From Streptococcus mitis (GTDB lineage Bacteria; Bacillota; Bacilli; Lactobacillales; Streptococcaceae), in the NCBI RefSeq assembly GCF_013305725.1, contig NZ_CP047883.1, positions 1,963,001-2,027,000 on the forward strand: a stretch of 64,000 nt of DNA, in the 5' to 3' direction. The notes below the pieces were generated by a model. It saw only the letters and a program-made list of their open reading frames with translations. It ran no database searches and was not told the origin of the DNA. Positions 28,053 to 36,511 of this stretch are shown piece after piece; position 1 is the stretch's first letter, and the number at the start of each line of letters is the position of its first letter. The translations under genes were made by a program, and so were the position numbers.

Positions 28053-28146
28053 ATATATAAAAATTTTACACATTTCTCTTGACAGGGCTTTCATTTAGAT
28101 GTACAATATATGTGTAGAAAAATTATATATAAAAATCTTACACATT
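28051..28146 (+). promoter_or_regulatory. padR promoter flanked by three copies of a 24-bp operator
   Basis: A 24-bp unit (28051-28074) recurs at 28123-28146 with a single mismatch. An inverted, slightly diverged copy lies at about 28109-28132. The unit reads TATATAAAAAT then TTTACACATT. The copies bracket TTGACA (28079-28084) and TACAAT (28102-28107), spaced 17 bp. This is the layout of strong autorepression by PadR, with operators upstream of the -35 and over the start site. Confidence 0.7.
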
Positions 28147-28163
28147 AGAAAAGGAGGTTCCCC

Positions 28164-28490
28164 ATGTACTTTCCAACATCCTCTGCCTTGATTGAATTTC
28201 TCATCTTGGCCGTACTGGAGCAGGATGATTCTTATGGTTATGAGATTAGCCAAACCATTAAGCTGATCGCTAATATCAAAGAATCTACACTCTATCCCAT
28301 TCTCAAAAAATTGGAGGGCAATAGCTTTCTGACAACCTATTCTAGAGAGTTCCAAGGTCGCATGCGCAAATACTACTCCTTGACAAATGGTGGTATAGAA
28401 CAGCTCGTGACCCTAAAAGATGAATGGGCACTTTATACAGACACCATCAATGGCATCATAGAAGGGAGTATCCGCCATGACAAGAACTGA
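28164..28490 (+). CDS. PadR-family transcriptional repressor
   Basis: The 108-residue winged-helix protein starts MYFPTSSALIEFLILAVLEQ, has YGYEISQTI and the PadR hallmark STLYPILKKLE, and ends in a short dimerisation helix. AAGGAGG precedes the ATG. It overlaps the DUF1700 gene by 14 nt, the common PadR-HAAS-DUF4097 envelope-stress arrangement. It probably represses its own operon through the triplicated operator. Confidence 0.92.
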   Translation: MYFPTSSALIEFLILAVLEQDDSYGYEISQTIKLIANIKESTLYPILKKLEGNSFLTTYSREFQGRMRKYYSLTNGGIEQLVTLKDEWALYTDTINGIIEGSIRHDKN

Positions 28491-29070
28491 ATACCTGACT
28501 CAGCTAGAACTCTATCTCAAGAAACTACCTGAAGCTGATCGCATCGAAGCCATGGACTATTTCAGAGAACTCTTTGACGATGCTGGAGTCGAGGGAGAAG
28601 AAGAACTCATCGCTAGCTTGGGAACTCCTAAGGAAGCAGCCCACGAAGTTCTATCAAATCTTCTAGATAAAAAAATCAATGAAGCGCCTGCTCAAAAGAA
28701 TAACCGACAAATTTTGCATATCGCCTTGTTAGCTTTGCTTGCAGCCCCTATTGGTATTCCTCTGGGAATCGCCATCCTCGTGTCCCTGTTCGCAATCCTT
28801 GTTGCTGCTTTGACTGTCATTCTGGCTTTCTTTGCAGTTTCCATACTTGGTATCATCGGCGGATTCCTATTTTTAGTTGAAAGTTTTACTGTCCTAGCCC
28901 AAGCTAAATCAGCCTTTATCTTGATTTTCGGTTCTGGTTTACTAGCTATCGGTGCTTCTTCGCTGGTTTTATTAGGTATTTCCTATGTAGCTCGCTTCTT
29001 CGGTCTACTCATTGTTCGCCTGGTGCAATTTGTTCTTAAAAAAGGAAAGAGAGGTGACCAGCATGCGTAA
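28477..29070 (+). CDS. DUF1700 (HAAS domain) membrane protein
   Basis: The 197-residue protein has an N-terminal HAAS domain (LELYLKKLPEADRIEAMDYFRELFDDAG, residues about 10-37) followed by ELIASLGTPKEAA, then about four membrane helices (79-190). HAAS proteins pair with PadR regulators and are thought to bring the regulator to the membrane. Overlaps padR by 14 nt and the next gene by 8 nt. Confidence 0.85.
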   Translation: MTRTEYLTQLELYLKKLPEADRIEAMDYFRELFDDAGVEGEEELIASLGTPKEAAHEVLSNLLDKKINEAPAQKNNRQILHIALLALLAAPIGIPLGIAILVSLFAILVAALTVILAFFAVSILGIIGGFLFLVESFTVLAQAKSAFILIFGSGLLAIGASSLVLLGISYVARFFGLLIVRLVQFVLKKGKRGDQHA

Positions 29071-29974
29071 ATGGACAAAAGGATTTCTCATTTTTGGTGT
29101 TGTGACTACCGTTATCGGCTTTGTCCTGCTCTTTGTAGGCATCCAATCTGACGGAATTAAGAGCCTACTTGCCATGTCCAAAGAACCTGTCTATGATAGC
29201 CGTACGGAAGAGCTAACCTTTGGCAAGGAAGTCGAAAACCTAGAAATTACTCTCCACCAACACGCGCTGACCATCACAGACTCTTTCGATGATCAAATCC
29301 ACATTTCTTACCATCCATCTATTTCTGCTAACCATGATCTTATCACAAATCAGAACAATAAAACGCTGAGCCTAACGGATAAAAAACTGTCTGAAACTCA
29401 GTTTCTATCTTCTGGAATTGGTGGGATTCTCCATATCGCAAGTAGCTACTCTAGTCGTTTTGAAGAAGTTATTCTCCGACTACCAAAAGGGAGAAATCTA
29501 AAAGGAATCAACATCTCAGCCAATCGCAGACAAACCAGTATCACTAATGCTAGCCTTGAAAATGCGACCCTCAATACAAACAGCTATATCCTCCGAATTG
29601 AAGGAAGTCGTATCAAAAACAGTAAACTCACAACCCCTAATATCGTCAATATCTTTGATACAGATCTTACAGATAGTCAGCTAGAGTCAACAGAGAAGCA
29701 CTTCCACGCTGAAAATATCCAAGTCCATGGTAAGGTTGAACTGACTGCCAAAAAGTATCTCAGAATCATCCTAGACCAGAAAGAGAACCAACGAATTAAC
29801 TGGGACATCTCAAGCAACTATGGTTCTATCCACCAATTCACAAGAGAAAAGCCTGAATCAAGAGGCACGGAATTAAGCAACCCTTACAAAACTGAAAAAA
29901 CCGATGTCAAGGATCAACTCATTGCTAGAGCTGATAATGATATTGAGCTAATATCCATACCAAACAGACGTTGA
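29063..29974 (+). CDS. DUF4097 beta-repeat membrane protein
   Basis: 303 residues from ATG 29063; the frame is open to 29012, but this ATG has GAGAGGTG upstream and begins MRKWTKGFLIFGVVTTVIGF, a single N-terminal helix. The rest is rich in short beta-strand repeats (ISANRRQTSITNASLENATLN), the DUF4097 right-handed beta-helix seen in adhesin-like envelope-stress proteins. Last gene of the PadR module. Confidence 0.8.
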   Translation: MRKWTKGFLIFGVVTTVIGFVLLFVGIQSDGIKSLLAMSKEPVYDSRTEELTFGKEVENLEITLHQHALTITDSFDDQIHISYHPSISANHDLITNQNNKTLSLTDKKLSETQFLSSGIGGILHIASSYSSRFEEVILRLPKGRNLKGINISANRRQTSITNASLENATLNTNSYILRIEGSRIKNSKLTTPNIVNIFDTDLTDSQLESTEKHFHAENIQVHGKVELTAKKYLRIILDQKENQRINWDISSNYGSIHQFTREKPESRGTELSNPYKTEKTDVKDQLIARADNDIELISIPNRR

Positions 29975-29999
29975 CAAAAGCGCTTACATTTGCTACTAT
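29971..29999 (+). promoter_or_regulatory. Promoter with cre-like sequence in the spacer
   Basis: TTGACA (29971-29976) and the extended -10 TGCTACTAT (-10 hexamer 29994-29999) are 17 bp apart. The spacer begins with AAAGCGCTTACA, identical to the last 12 positions of TGAAANCGNTTWCW-type cre. It overlaps the end of the DUF4097 gene. CcpA repression of the 30037 gene is inferred. Confidence 0.6.
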
Positions 30000-30036
30000 G
30001 GAAGCATATTTATCTAACTAAAAAGGAGGTTCTACC

Positions 30037-31101
30037 ATGAAACAAGAATGGTTTGAAAGTAATGATTTTGTAAAAACAACAAGCAAGAACAAACCTGAAG
30101 AGCAAGCTCAAGAGGTTGCAGACAAGGCTGAAGAAACGATAGCCGATGTCGATACACCAATTGAAAAAAATACTCAAGTAGAGGAGGAAGTCTCTCAAGC
30201 TGAAGTCGAACTGGAGAGTCAGCAAGAAGAGAAAATTGAAACGCCTGAAGACGGTGAAACGAGAACAGAAATAGAAGAAAAGAAAGCATTAGATTCTACT
30301 GAAGAAGAGCAAGATCTTTCTAAAGAAACAGAAAAAGTCACTATAGCTGAAGAGAGCCAAGAAGCACTTCCTAAGCAAAAAACAATCTTGAAAGAGCCAC
30401 TTCTTATCAGTCAATCCTTAGAAAGTCCCTATATCCCCGACCAAGCTCCAAAATCTACGGATAAATGGAAAGAGCAAGTGCTTGATTTTTGGTCTTGGCT
30501 AGTGGAGGCTCTCAAATCTCCTACAAGCAAGCTTGAAACAAGTGGCACACACAGCTACACGGCCTTTCTATTACTCATTCTGTTTTCTGCATCTTCCTTT
30601 TTCTTTAGTATCTACCACATCAAACATGCTTACTATGGACATATAGCAACTATGCATAATCACTTCCCTGAACAATTTGCTTCATTGAATCTCTTTTCGA
30701 TTATCTCTATCCTAGTAGCAACAACACTCTTCTTCTTTTCATTCCTCTTGGGTAGTTTCGTCGTGAGACGATTTATCTACCAAGAAAAGGACTGGACGCT
30801 AGAAAAGGTTCTCCAACAATATAGTCAACTCTTAGCCATTCCAATCTTCCTCACTGCTATTGCTAGTTTCTTTGCCTTCTTTGATAGCCTACGATTTACA
30901 GCTCTCTTGTGTGTGATTAGCATTGGAATCATTCTGCTCGCTAGTCTCCATATCATTACAAGGCCAAGTCAAGCAAGTGAAACCGACTCCTTCTATCAGT
31001 TATTCTTATCTGTCCTTGTGAACGGAGTTATTATCCTCCTCTTCTTTGTAGCTGAAGTGGCGCTGATTGGAGATTACCTTCGTATCTTGGCCTTTCTTTA
31101 A
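30037..31101 (+). CDS. Hypothetical membrane protein with long acidic N-terminus
   Basis: 354 residues. Residues 1-150 are strongly acidic and Glu/Gln/Lys-rich with coiled-coil character (EEKIETPEDGETRTEIEEKK) and no signal peptide. Residues about 178-350 hold five membrane helices. AAGGAGG precedes the ATG. I recognise it as the pneumococcal gene next to the PadR module but know no function. Ends just before a BOX element. Confidence 0.7.
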   Translation: MKQEWFESNDFVKTTSKNKPEEQAQEVADKAEETIADVDTPIEKNTQVEEEVSQAEVELESQQEEKIETPEDGETRTEIEEKKALDSTEEEQDLSKETEKVTIAEESQEALPKQKTILKEPLLISQSLESPYIPDQAPKSTDKWKEQVLDFWSWLVEALKSPTSKLETSGTHSYTAFLLLILFSASSFFFSIYHIKHAYYGHIATMHNHFPEQFASLNLFSIISILVATTLFFFSFLLGSFVVRRFIYQEKDWTLEKVLQQYSQLLAIPIFLTAIASFFAFFDSLRFTALLCVISIGIILLASLHIITRPSQASETDSFYQLFLSVLVNGVIILLFFVAEVALIGDYLRILAFL

Positions 31102-31107
31102 ACTTCA

Positions 31108-31257
31108 TACTCTTCGAAAATCTCTTCAAACCACGTCAGCTTCGCCTTACCGTAGATATATGTTCCTGACTTTGTCAGTCTTATCTACAACCTCAAAACA
31201 GTGTTTTGAGCAGCCTGCGGCTAGCTTCCTAGTTTGCTCTTTGATTTTCATTGAGTA
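31108..31257 (+). repeat. BOX element, A-B-C form (150 bp)
   Basis: TACTCTTCGAAAATCTC to TTTTCATTGAGTA, containing a boxB module with CAAAACAGTGTTTTG and the BOX-A core. Confidence 0.88.
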
Positions 31258-31260
31258 GCA

Positions 31261-31287
31261 ATCCTGTCTTCCATGGCAGGATTTTTT
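31261..31287 (+). terminator. Terminator following BOX element
   Basis: ATCCTG-tcttccatgg-CAGGAT followed by T5-6. Confidence 0.8.
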
Positions 31288-31324
31288 ATATATCAAAAAG
31301 CAAGTCGATTGACCTGCTTCTGCT

Positions 31325-32185
31325 TTACTTTTCTTGTGCTAATGTTTTAAAATCTTTGTCTAAGATGGGTTGCACTTCTAATTGATTGGCGTCTAGTTGG
31401 TGGTAAGATGCTGATGGTAATGACTCTAGGAATTTTGCATAGTCCAAGCGGGCAATGGCTTCATAGTCTTCTGGTTTAGAGCCGTCTCCTGTGATTTGAA
31501 CCAAGTCAATCTCCCACTGGACTTCCTTATCCACCAATTGCTCAATATAGGCAGCAGGAACAAATGGTTCTCTCGGTAAAACAGTCTTGACTCCTTGAGC
31601 CAGATGATAAACACCGTGCACTTGGCCTTCTCCATCCTGATAGAAGGAAACTCTTGCAAAGTAGGCGTCTGTCTCTTGAACCGCACGCACACGCGCTTCA
31701 AACTGAGCCAAGCCATCTTCCCCTAAAAAGCTTTTCAAGTCCTCATGACTAAAGAAAACAGGATTAAAAATTCCTTGGCAAATCGTAAAGCGGGCTGCAG
31801 TGTCTGCTAGATGGGCTTGAATACCTGCTTGGAAATAAGCTTCAAAATCAAAACCATTTAGTCCTTCAATCTCAGTTCCTGTATAAGCAAGTAGGGCTTC
31901 TAAAAATGCTTTGATAATCTGCCAGTCTGTCTTCGTTAGTAGGTCAGGAAGATCGACACGGTAAGCCTTTTGACCATCATCATAACTGACTTTAAAAAGA
32001 AATTGTGATTGCCCCACTATCGCACACTCGATATACTCTAGACGATTAAGAGGCTGACGGAGATAGACGGCATCATAACTATGCGACTCCAAACCATCTA
32101 CCAAAGCCAAGATAGACTTGGCAGTCAAAATCTCCTGTTCTCCTAAAATGCTCTGTTTATTTGGAATAAAAAATGTTTTCACCAT
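31325..32185 (-). CDS. DUF4299-family cytosolic protein
   Basis: The 286-residue protein starts MVKTFFIPNKQSILGEQEIL, has no membrane or signal segment, and matches the length and pattern of DUF4299 proteins restricted to streptococci and relatives. AAAGGAG precedes the ATG. A perfect cre lies between -10 (TATACT on the minus strand, 32221-32216) and the ribosome site, so expression should respond to carbon source. Function unknown. Confidence 0.7.
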   Translation of the reverse strand: MVKTFFIPNKQSILGEQEILTAKSILALVDGLESHSYDAVYLRQPLNRLEYIECAIVGQSQFLFKVSYDDGQKAYRVDLPDLLTKTDWQIIKAFLEALLAYTGTEIEGLNGFDFEAYFQAGIQAHLADTAARFTICQGIFNPVFFSHEDLKSFLGEDGLAQFEARVRAVQETDAYFARVSFYQDGEGQVHGVYHLAQGVKTVLPREPFVPAAYIEQLVDKEVQWEIDLVQITGDGSKPEDYEAIARLDYAKFLESLPSASYHQLDANQLEVQPILDKDFKTLAQEK

Positions 32186-32198
32186 AACTGAACTCCTT

Positions 32199-32212
32199 TG
32201 AAATCGTTTACA
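32199..32212 (-). promoter_or_regulatory. Perfect cre (CcpA) site before the DUF4299 gene
   Basis: TGAAATCGTTTACA fits TGNAANCGNWNNCW at every position. It lies just downstream of the -10 of the leftward gene, a position that gives repression. Confidence 0.75.
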
Positions 32213-32256
32213 TATAGTATACCTTATTTTTCTGAAAGATACAAAAACAAACTTTA

Positions 32257-32359
32257 TACTCTTCGAAAATCAAATTCAAACCGCGTCAGCTTCGCCTTGC
32301 CGTACTCAAGTACAGCCTGCGGCTAGCTTCCTAGTTTGCTCTTTGATTTTCATTGAGTA
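32257..32359 (+). repeat. BOX element, A-C form (103 bp)
   Basis: TACTCTTCGAAAATCAAATTC to ATTTTCATTGAGTA, almost identical to the copy at 10096-10198. Confidence 0.88.
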
Positions 32360-32387
32360 TTAGATTTTTGAGTAAAAAGCATAGAAA

Positions 32388-32407
32388 AACAGCCCCTGAG
32401 GACTGTT
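32388..32407 (-). terminator. Terminator of trhO
   Basis: AACAG-tCC-tca-GGg-CTGTT followed by T-rich sequence on the minus strand, directly after the trhO stop. Confidence 0.7.
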
Positions 32408-32412
32408 TGATT

Positions 32413-33399
32413 TTATACAGTAACTGCTTGATCCAAGCTTTCACCGATAGCGGTTAGGCGCTCGACAACTTCAGCTTGTGTCAATTCATTTTCTGAAACA
32501 TAGCGGTTACGTGGGTGAACACGGCACTCGTGTGAGCAGCCACGAAGGTACTTATCTTCATTTTCTTCTGATGTCAAGATACGACGATTACAGAATGGAT
32601 TTCCACAGTTGACATAACGTTCACATGGTGTTCCATCAAACCAATCTTTCCCTACGATGGTTGGGTTGACATGGTTTACATCTACGGCGATACGCTCGTC
32701 AAAGACGTACATTTTCCCATCCCAAAGCTCTCCTTGGACTTCTGGGTCTTTACCGTAAGTTGCGATTCCTCCGTGCAATTGGCCAACATCTTTGTAGCCT
32801 TCACGGACCATCCAGCCTGAGAATTTCTCACAGCGAACGCCACCTGTACAGTAAACCACGACACGCTTGTCCATGAATTTTTCCTTGTTATCACGAACCC
32901 ATTGTGGCAACTCACGGAAGTTGCGGATATCTGGGCGGATAGCCCCACGGAAGTGTCCTAGGTCGTACTCATAATCGTTACGTGTGTCAAGGACAACTGT
33001 ATCTTCGTCAAGAAGGGCTTCTTTGAACTCTTTTGGAGACAAGTAAGCACCTGTTGTTTCAAGTGGGTTGATGTCGTTGTCAAAGTCGTTGTCTTCCAAA
33101 CCAAGGTGGACAATCTCTTTCTTGTAGCGAACAAACATCTTCTTGAAGGCTTGTTCACTTTCTTCGTCAATCTTGAACCAGAGGTCTTCCATACCTGGGA
33201 GGCTGTGAACGTAGTCCATGTATTTTTGAGTTGTTTCGTAATCACCTGAAACTGTTCCGTTAATTCCTTCGTCAGCGACTAGGATACGACCTTTAAGGCC
33301 GATTGATTTACAGAAAGCCAAGTGGTCTGCAGCAAATTGCTCTGCATTTTCAATTGGAGTGTAAAGGTAGTAAAGTAAGACACGAATATCTTTTGCCAT
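32413..33399 (-). CDS. trhO: tRNA uridine(34) hydroxylase TrhO (rhodanese type)
   Basis: About 328 residues from ATG 33399 ([20 protein letters not shown]), the usual start; the frame runs to 33444 with no ribosome site. It has an N-terminal TrhO domain, a rhodanese domain with active-site cysteine in [17 protein letters not shown], and a C-terminal zinc-like Cys cluster ([17 protein letters not shown]). TrhO makes ho5U34 in tRNA with oxygen. Stand-alone gene with its own terminator. Confidence 0.9.
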   Translation of the reverse strand: MAKDIRVLLYYLYTPIENAEQFAADHLAFCKSIGLKGRILVADEGINGTVSGDYETTQKYMDYVHSLPGMEDLWFKIDEESEQAFKKMFVRYKKEIVHLGLEDNDFDNDINPLETTGAYLSPKEFKEALLDEDTVVLDTRNDYEYDLGHFRGAIRPDIRNFRELPQWVRDNKEKFMDKRVVVYCTGGVRCEKFSGWMVREGYKDVGQLHGGIATYGKDPEVQGELWDGKMYVFDERIAVDVNHVNPTIVGKDWFDGTPCERYVNCGNPFCNRRILTSEENEDKYLRGCSHECRVHPRNRYVSENELTQAEVVERLTAIGESLDQAVTV

Positions 33400-33530
33400 A
33401 AGATTTGTTCTCTTTTCTATTCTTAAATTTTCAGAATTTTTCATCTAACTATACTAGTATACCTGCTTGAGAAAGCGAATGCAATTTATTTGACTGGAAA
33501 TTGTAGAAAAGTGCTTATCCCTGCACTTCA

Positions 33531-33833
33531 TCAGTAACCATAGCGAATAGCAGATAATTCTCTCAATTTTTTTATTTGCTCGGCTTGATTTTCTGACAAA
33601 ATCAACTTATTATCAATCAACACACGTGAGATATCAACATTCATTTGACTCAATATAAAAGGAGTAGAAGTCCCATCGTCCTTCAATCTTCTTTGATAAA
33701 TAACTAATTGATTTTTCAAGGGAGTCAGCTGAGGCGTATCCTTTATGTCTTCTAGTAGATGATATAGGATAGTCATCGCTTCACAACGTCTTTCGCTTCC
33801 TCCAGCGAACCATTTTAATGATGTCGTACTCAT
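33531..33833 (-). CDS. Small helical protein, probable class II bacteriocin immunity protein
   Basis: The 100-residue protein has no signal or membrane segment and contains an all-helical pattern (EAMTILYHLLEDIKD, LTPLKNQLVIYQRRL, SRVLIDNKLILSENQAEQIKKL) like the enterocin-A immunity four-helix bundle. It lies 60 bp downstream of a CPBP protease gene on the same strand, a common immunity pair. No bacteriocin precursor is nearby. Family call is from helix pattern and context. Confidence 0.55.
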   Translation of the reverse strand: MSTTSLKWFAGGSERRCEAMTILYHLLEDIKDTPQLTPLKNQLVIYQRRLKDDGTSTPFILSQMNVDISRVLIDNKLILSENQAEQIKKLRELSAIRYGY

Positions 33834-33895
33834 TTACCTCCTGAAACTCGCTTATAAATTGAAAAACTATAATTCCTAACTCTCATGCTATTATT

Positions 33896-34585
33896 TTACC
33901 CAAACACCCTGTGTAAAAAAGTCAGCAAAAATGGTAATGTTGCGAAAATATTATTGATCACATGCACCACATAGGAAGGATAAATGCTCTTTGTATAGCG
34001 GGTCAAACTAGCAAAGATGATGCCAGATGTTGCAAAGACGAAGATATCTAACAAACTAGGCAGGCTTGAAAAATGAGGAAGAGCAAATAAAATTGACGGA
34101 AGAAGCAAATCAAGGCCAAATCTCGAATGCTTAAAAAAGGCGTGTTGCAGTAATCCCCTATAAATCAACTCTTCCATCAGTGGAGTCAGAAAGAACAAAG
34201 TTATATAGATACCTAGCTCAGCAAAGTTGGTCCCACTATAACCGATCAATACAGCCCAACCTTCAGCAGTTGACTGAACATGTTTAACTGTCTGAACGTT
34301 AAAAGAGATCTGGAGCACTACCACTAATACTGTCAAAATCGAATACCAAAGCCATTTTTTTCTTGGAATACGAAAGAGATAGCCATGCCCTGTCTTAACC
34401 AGAATCCAAATCATGACTCCGATAAATAGCAAACTCAAGATATTTTGAATCCAGAAGAAATTGCCTATCTGGGAAGAAAATTGCCAATAATTTTGAACAA
34501 TAAGCGTCAGCTGAGAAAGACCAAATACGAAAAATAAGTAAGAGAAAACTGCGCTTATTCTGAAGACAAGCTGATACTTCTTCAT
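33896..34585 (-). CDS. CPBP-family intramembrane metalloprotease
   Basis: The 229-residue protein with six or more helices has the complete motifs MEELIYRGLLQH (EExxxR), FALPHFSS and VHVINNIFA. It is clearly related in layout to the CPBP protein at 2569-3234 but keeps the canonical double glutamate. With the 100-residue helical protein downstream it forms an immunity-like pair. Start ATG 34585 has AGGAGAG upstream. Confidence 0.85.
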   Translation of the reverse strand: MKKYQLVFRISAVFSYLFFVFGLSQLTLIVQNYWQFSSQIGNFFWIQNILSLLFIGVMIWILVKTGHGYLFRIPRKKWLWYSILTVLVVVLQISFNVQTVKHVQSTAEGWAVLIGYSGTNFAELGIYITLFFLTPLMEELIYRGLLQHAFFKHSRFGLDLLLPSILFALPHFSSLPSLLDIFVFATSGIIFASLTRYTKSIYPSYVVHVINNIFATLPFLLTFLHRVFG

Positions 34586-34730
34586 ATGAACTCTCCTTTG
34601 TAAACTCGAGACATCTCTAATATAAGCTATATTTTCCTAAATCTTTACTCCAAATCCTAAATGGTACTTGAGATTTCCTGAATGGTTAAATAGTGATAAG
34701 AAAAACATATATATCTATGCTCACGTTTCA

Positions 34731-34775
34731 AAAAATCACTGCCTCCCCCAGATAAGCCTGAGGAAAACAGTGATT
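34731..34775 (-). terminator. Terminator of the sugar ABC operon
   Basis: AATCACTG (34734-34741) pairs with CAGTGATT (34768-34775), with further inner pairing (CCTCCCC/GGGGAGG-like), followed by T5 on the minus strand. Confidence 0.8.
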
Positions 34776-34818
34776 CAATTTTTAGGAATTAGGAATGAAT
34801 ACACGAAATCAATTGATC

Positions 34819-36303
34819 TTATGATTTTTTGTTTTTCAAGAATTCATCGTATTGTTTTTGCATTTCGTTCAATACTTTATCGTAAGCACCTTCAGATTTC
34901 AATTTTTCCATCAATTCTGGAATAGCTTTATCTGGGTCTACAGTACCAGTGTTAATAGCTGTATCGAATTGTTGCATTGTGTTAGAGATTGCTGAGATTT
35001 CAGATTTCACATTGTCAGTGTTAAAGATGAATCCAAGTGCTGGAGATTCTTTAGCTTCTGCCAATTGTTTCTTAGAATCTTCGATTTGTTGGTCTGTAAC
35101 GTTTTCGTTGATGTAAAGGATCCAGTTGTTACCAGTGTTCCATCCACCCATGTGAGTGTTTCCTTTGTAGCCATCAAGGACTTTAACACGATTTTCTTTA
35201 CCTTCAATTTTTTCCCAGTTCTTGCCTTCTGGACCGTAAACAAGACCGTTCAAGAGTTCTGGGTTAGTGTTCAAGAGGTTCAACACTTCCATTGATTTTT
35301 CTTTGTTCTTAGAGTTGTTTGAGATGACAAAGTTAGCAACTTGTGTTGTTTGGTTTTTCTTGATGAAGTTAGTGATTGGTTTGATTTGGATGTCTTTGTT
35401 TGCAACACGTGAAAGCAAGCTGTTACCATAGTCAGCTGGTCCTACTGTTTCTTCACGAACGAACCAAGTATCTTGTTGAAGGTCAAATGAAGTATCGCTT
35501 GTTGCTACGTCTTTTGGAATGTATCCAGCTTCATAGAATTTGTGAAGAGTCTTCAAGTGTTCTTTGAAGCGAGGTACTTCGTAACGGTTTACGATCTTAG
35601 TAGTGTCCCCTTCAAGGTCGATAACGAATGGAAGTCCATTTGGAACTGGGTAGTCAAAGTTATCAGATGGGATGAAGTTCTTAGTAACCGCAAATGGCAC
35701 TACATCTGGAGCTTTTTCTTTGATTTGTTTCAAGACTGGTTCAAGTGTTTCATATGAAGTGACACCTGAAATATCGATACCGTATTTAGCAAGAAGAGTT
35801 CCGTTGAAAGCGAAGTTTTGAGATGATGCAACGTTGGCTGCAACTGGAACTGCGTAAATTTTACCGTTAATGCTGTTACCTTTGATGTAAGCTGGGTCAA
35901 GTGCTTTATAAAGCTCTGCTCCTTCTTTCTTATACAAGTCAGTCAAGTCAGCATAGGCACCTTTTTGAGCATTTACAACATAGTTAGATGCAAAGGCGAT
36001 ATCGTAGTTTTCACCAGATGATGTGATAACTGACATTTTCTTATCATAGTCACCCCATCCAAGATATTGGATATCCAATTTAGCACCAACTTTTTCACCG
36101 ATGATTTTGTTAGCATTTTCTAGCAATTCATCTAAGTTATCTGGTTTGTCACCAATTTGGTACATTTTGATAACAGTTTTTTCACCTGAAGCTGAGTCAG
36201 CAGCTTTTTTGCTGTTACCTGAAAGGTTTCCACAAGCAGCGAGACCAGCAGCCAAAGCGACTACACTAGCAGATGCAAAAGCATATTTTTTCCAGTTTTT
36301 CAT
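34819..36303 (-). CDS. ngtS: Extracellular sugar-binding lipoprotein, N-glycan importer (NgtS-like)
   Basis: 494 residues from ATG 36303; the frame extends to 36468 only because it runs through a BOX element. The signal peptide ends in lipobox LAAC (GLAACGNLSG). The mature protein is a family 1/LplA-type binding protein rich in Lys and Asn with WxxGNNWILY-type aromatic residues. With two permeases and no ATPase gene it fits the pneumococcal NgtS-NgtP1-NgtP2 complex-N-glycan importer, energised by MsmK from elsewhere. The link to the glycan is inferred from my memory of the locus and the adjacent glycosidases. Confidence 0.75.
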   Translation of the reverse strand: MKNWKKYAFASASVVALAAGLAACGNLSGNSKKAADSASGEKTVIKMYQIGDKPDNLDELLENANKIIGEKVGAKLDIQYLGWGDYDKKMSVITSSGENYDIAFASNYVVNAQKGAYADLTDLYKKEGAELYKALDPAYIKGNSINGKIYAVPVAANVASSQNFAFNGTLLAKYGIDISGVTSYETLEPVLKQIKEKAPDVVPFAVTKNFIPSDNFDYPVPNGLPFVIDLEGDTTKIVNRYEVPRFKEHLKTLHKFYEAGYIPKDVATSDTSFDLQQDTWFVREETVGPADYGNSLLSRVANKDIQIKPITNFIKKNQTTQVANFVISNNSKNKEKSMEVLNLLNTNPELLNGLVYGPEGKNWEKIEGKENRVKVLDGYKGNTHMGGWNTGNNWILYINENVTDQQIEDSKKQLAEAKESPALGFIFNTDNVKSEISAISNTMQQFDTAINTGTVDPDKAIPELMEKLKSEGAYDKVLNEMQKQYDEFLKNKKS

Positions 36304-36355
36304 GATAAAAACTCCTTTTTTTATTTTTAAACTTATAAACAATGTAATGATCTTA

Positions 36356-36458
36356 TACTCAATGAAAATCAAAGAGCAAACTAGGAAACTAGCCGCAGGC
36401 TGTACTTGAGTACGGCAAGGCGACGTTGACGCGGTTTGAATTTGATTTTCGAAGAGTA
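36356..36458 (-). repeat. BOX element, A-C form (103 bp)
   Basis: Inverse orientation, TACTCAATGAAAATCAAAG to TTTTCGAAGAGTA. It sits in the 208-bp gap between the permease and the binding-protein genes and could alter their expression ratio. Confidence 0.88.
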
Positions 36459-36511
36459 TTAACTTCACACAAGGGAAGTTGGGAACTGAGAAATGTTCTT
36501 CTCAACAAGCA

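Noticed and set aside
36304..36468. 55-residue N-terminal extension of the sugar-binding lipoprotein
   Set aside because: It is translated BOX repeat; the signal peptide and ribosome site fit ATG 36303.
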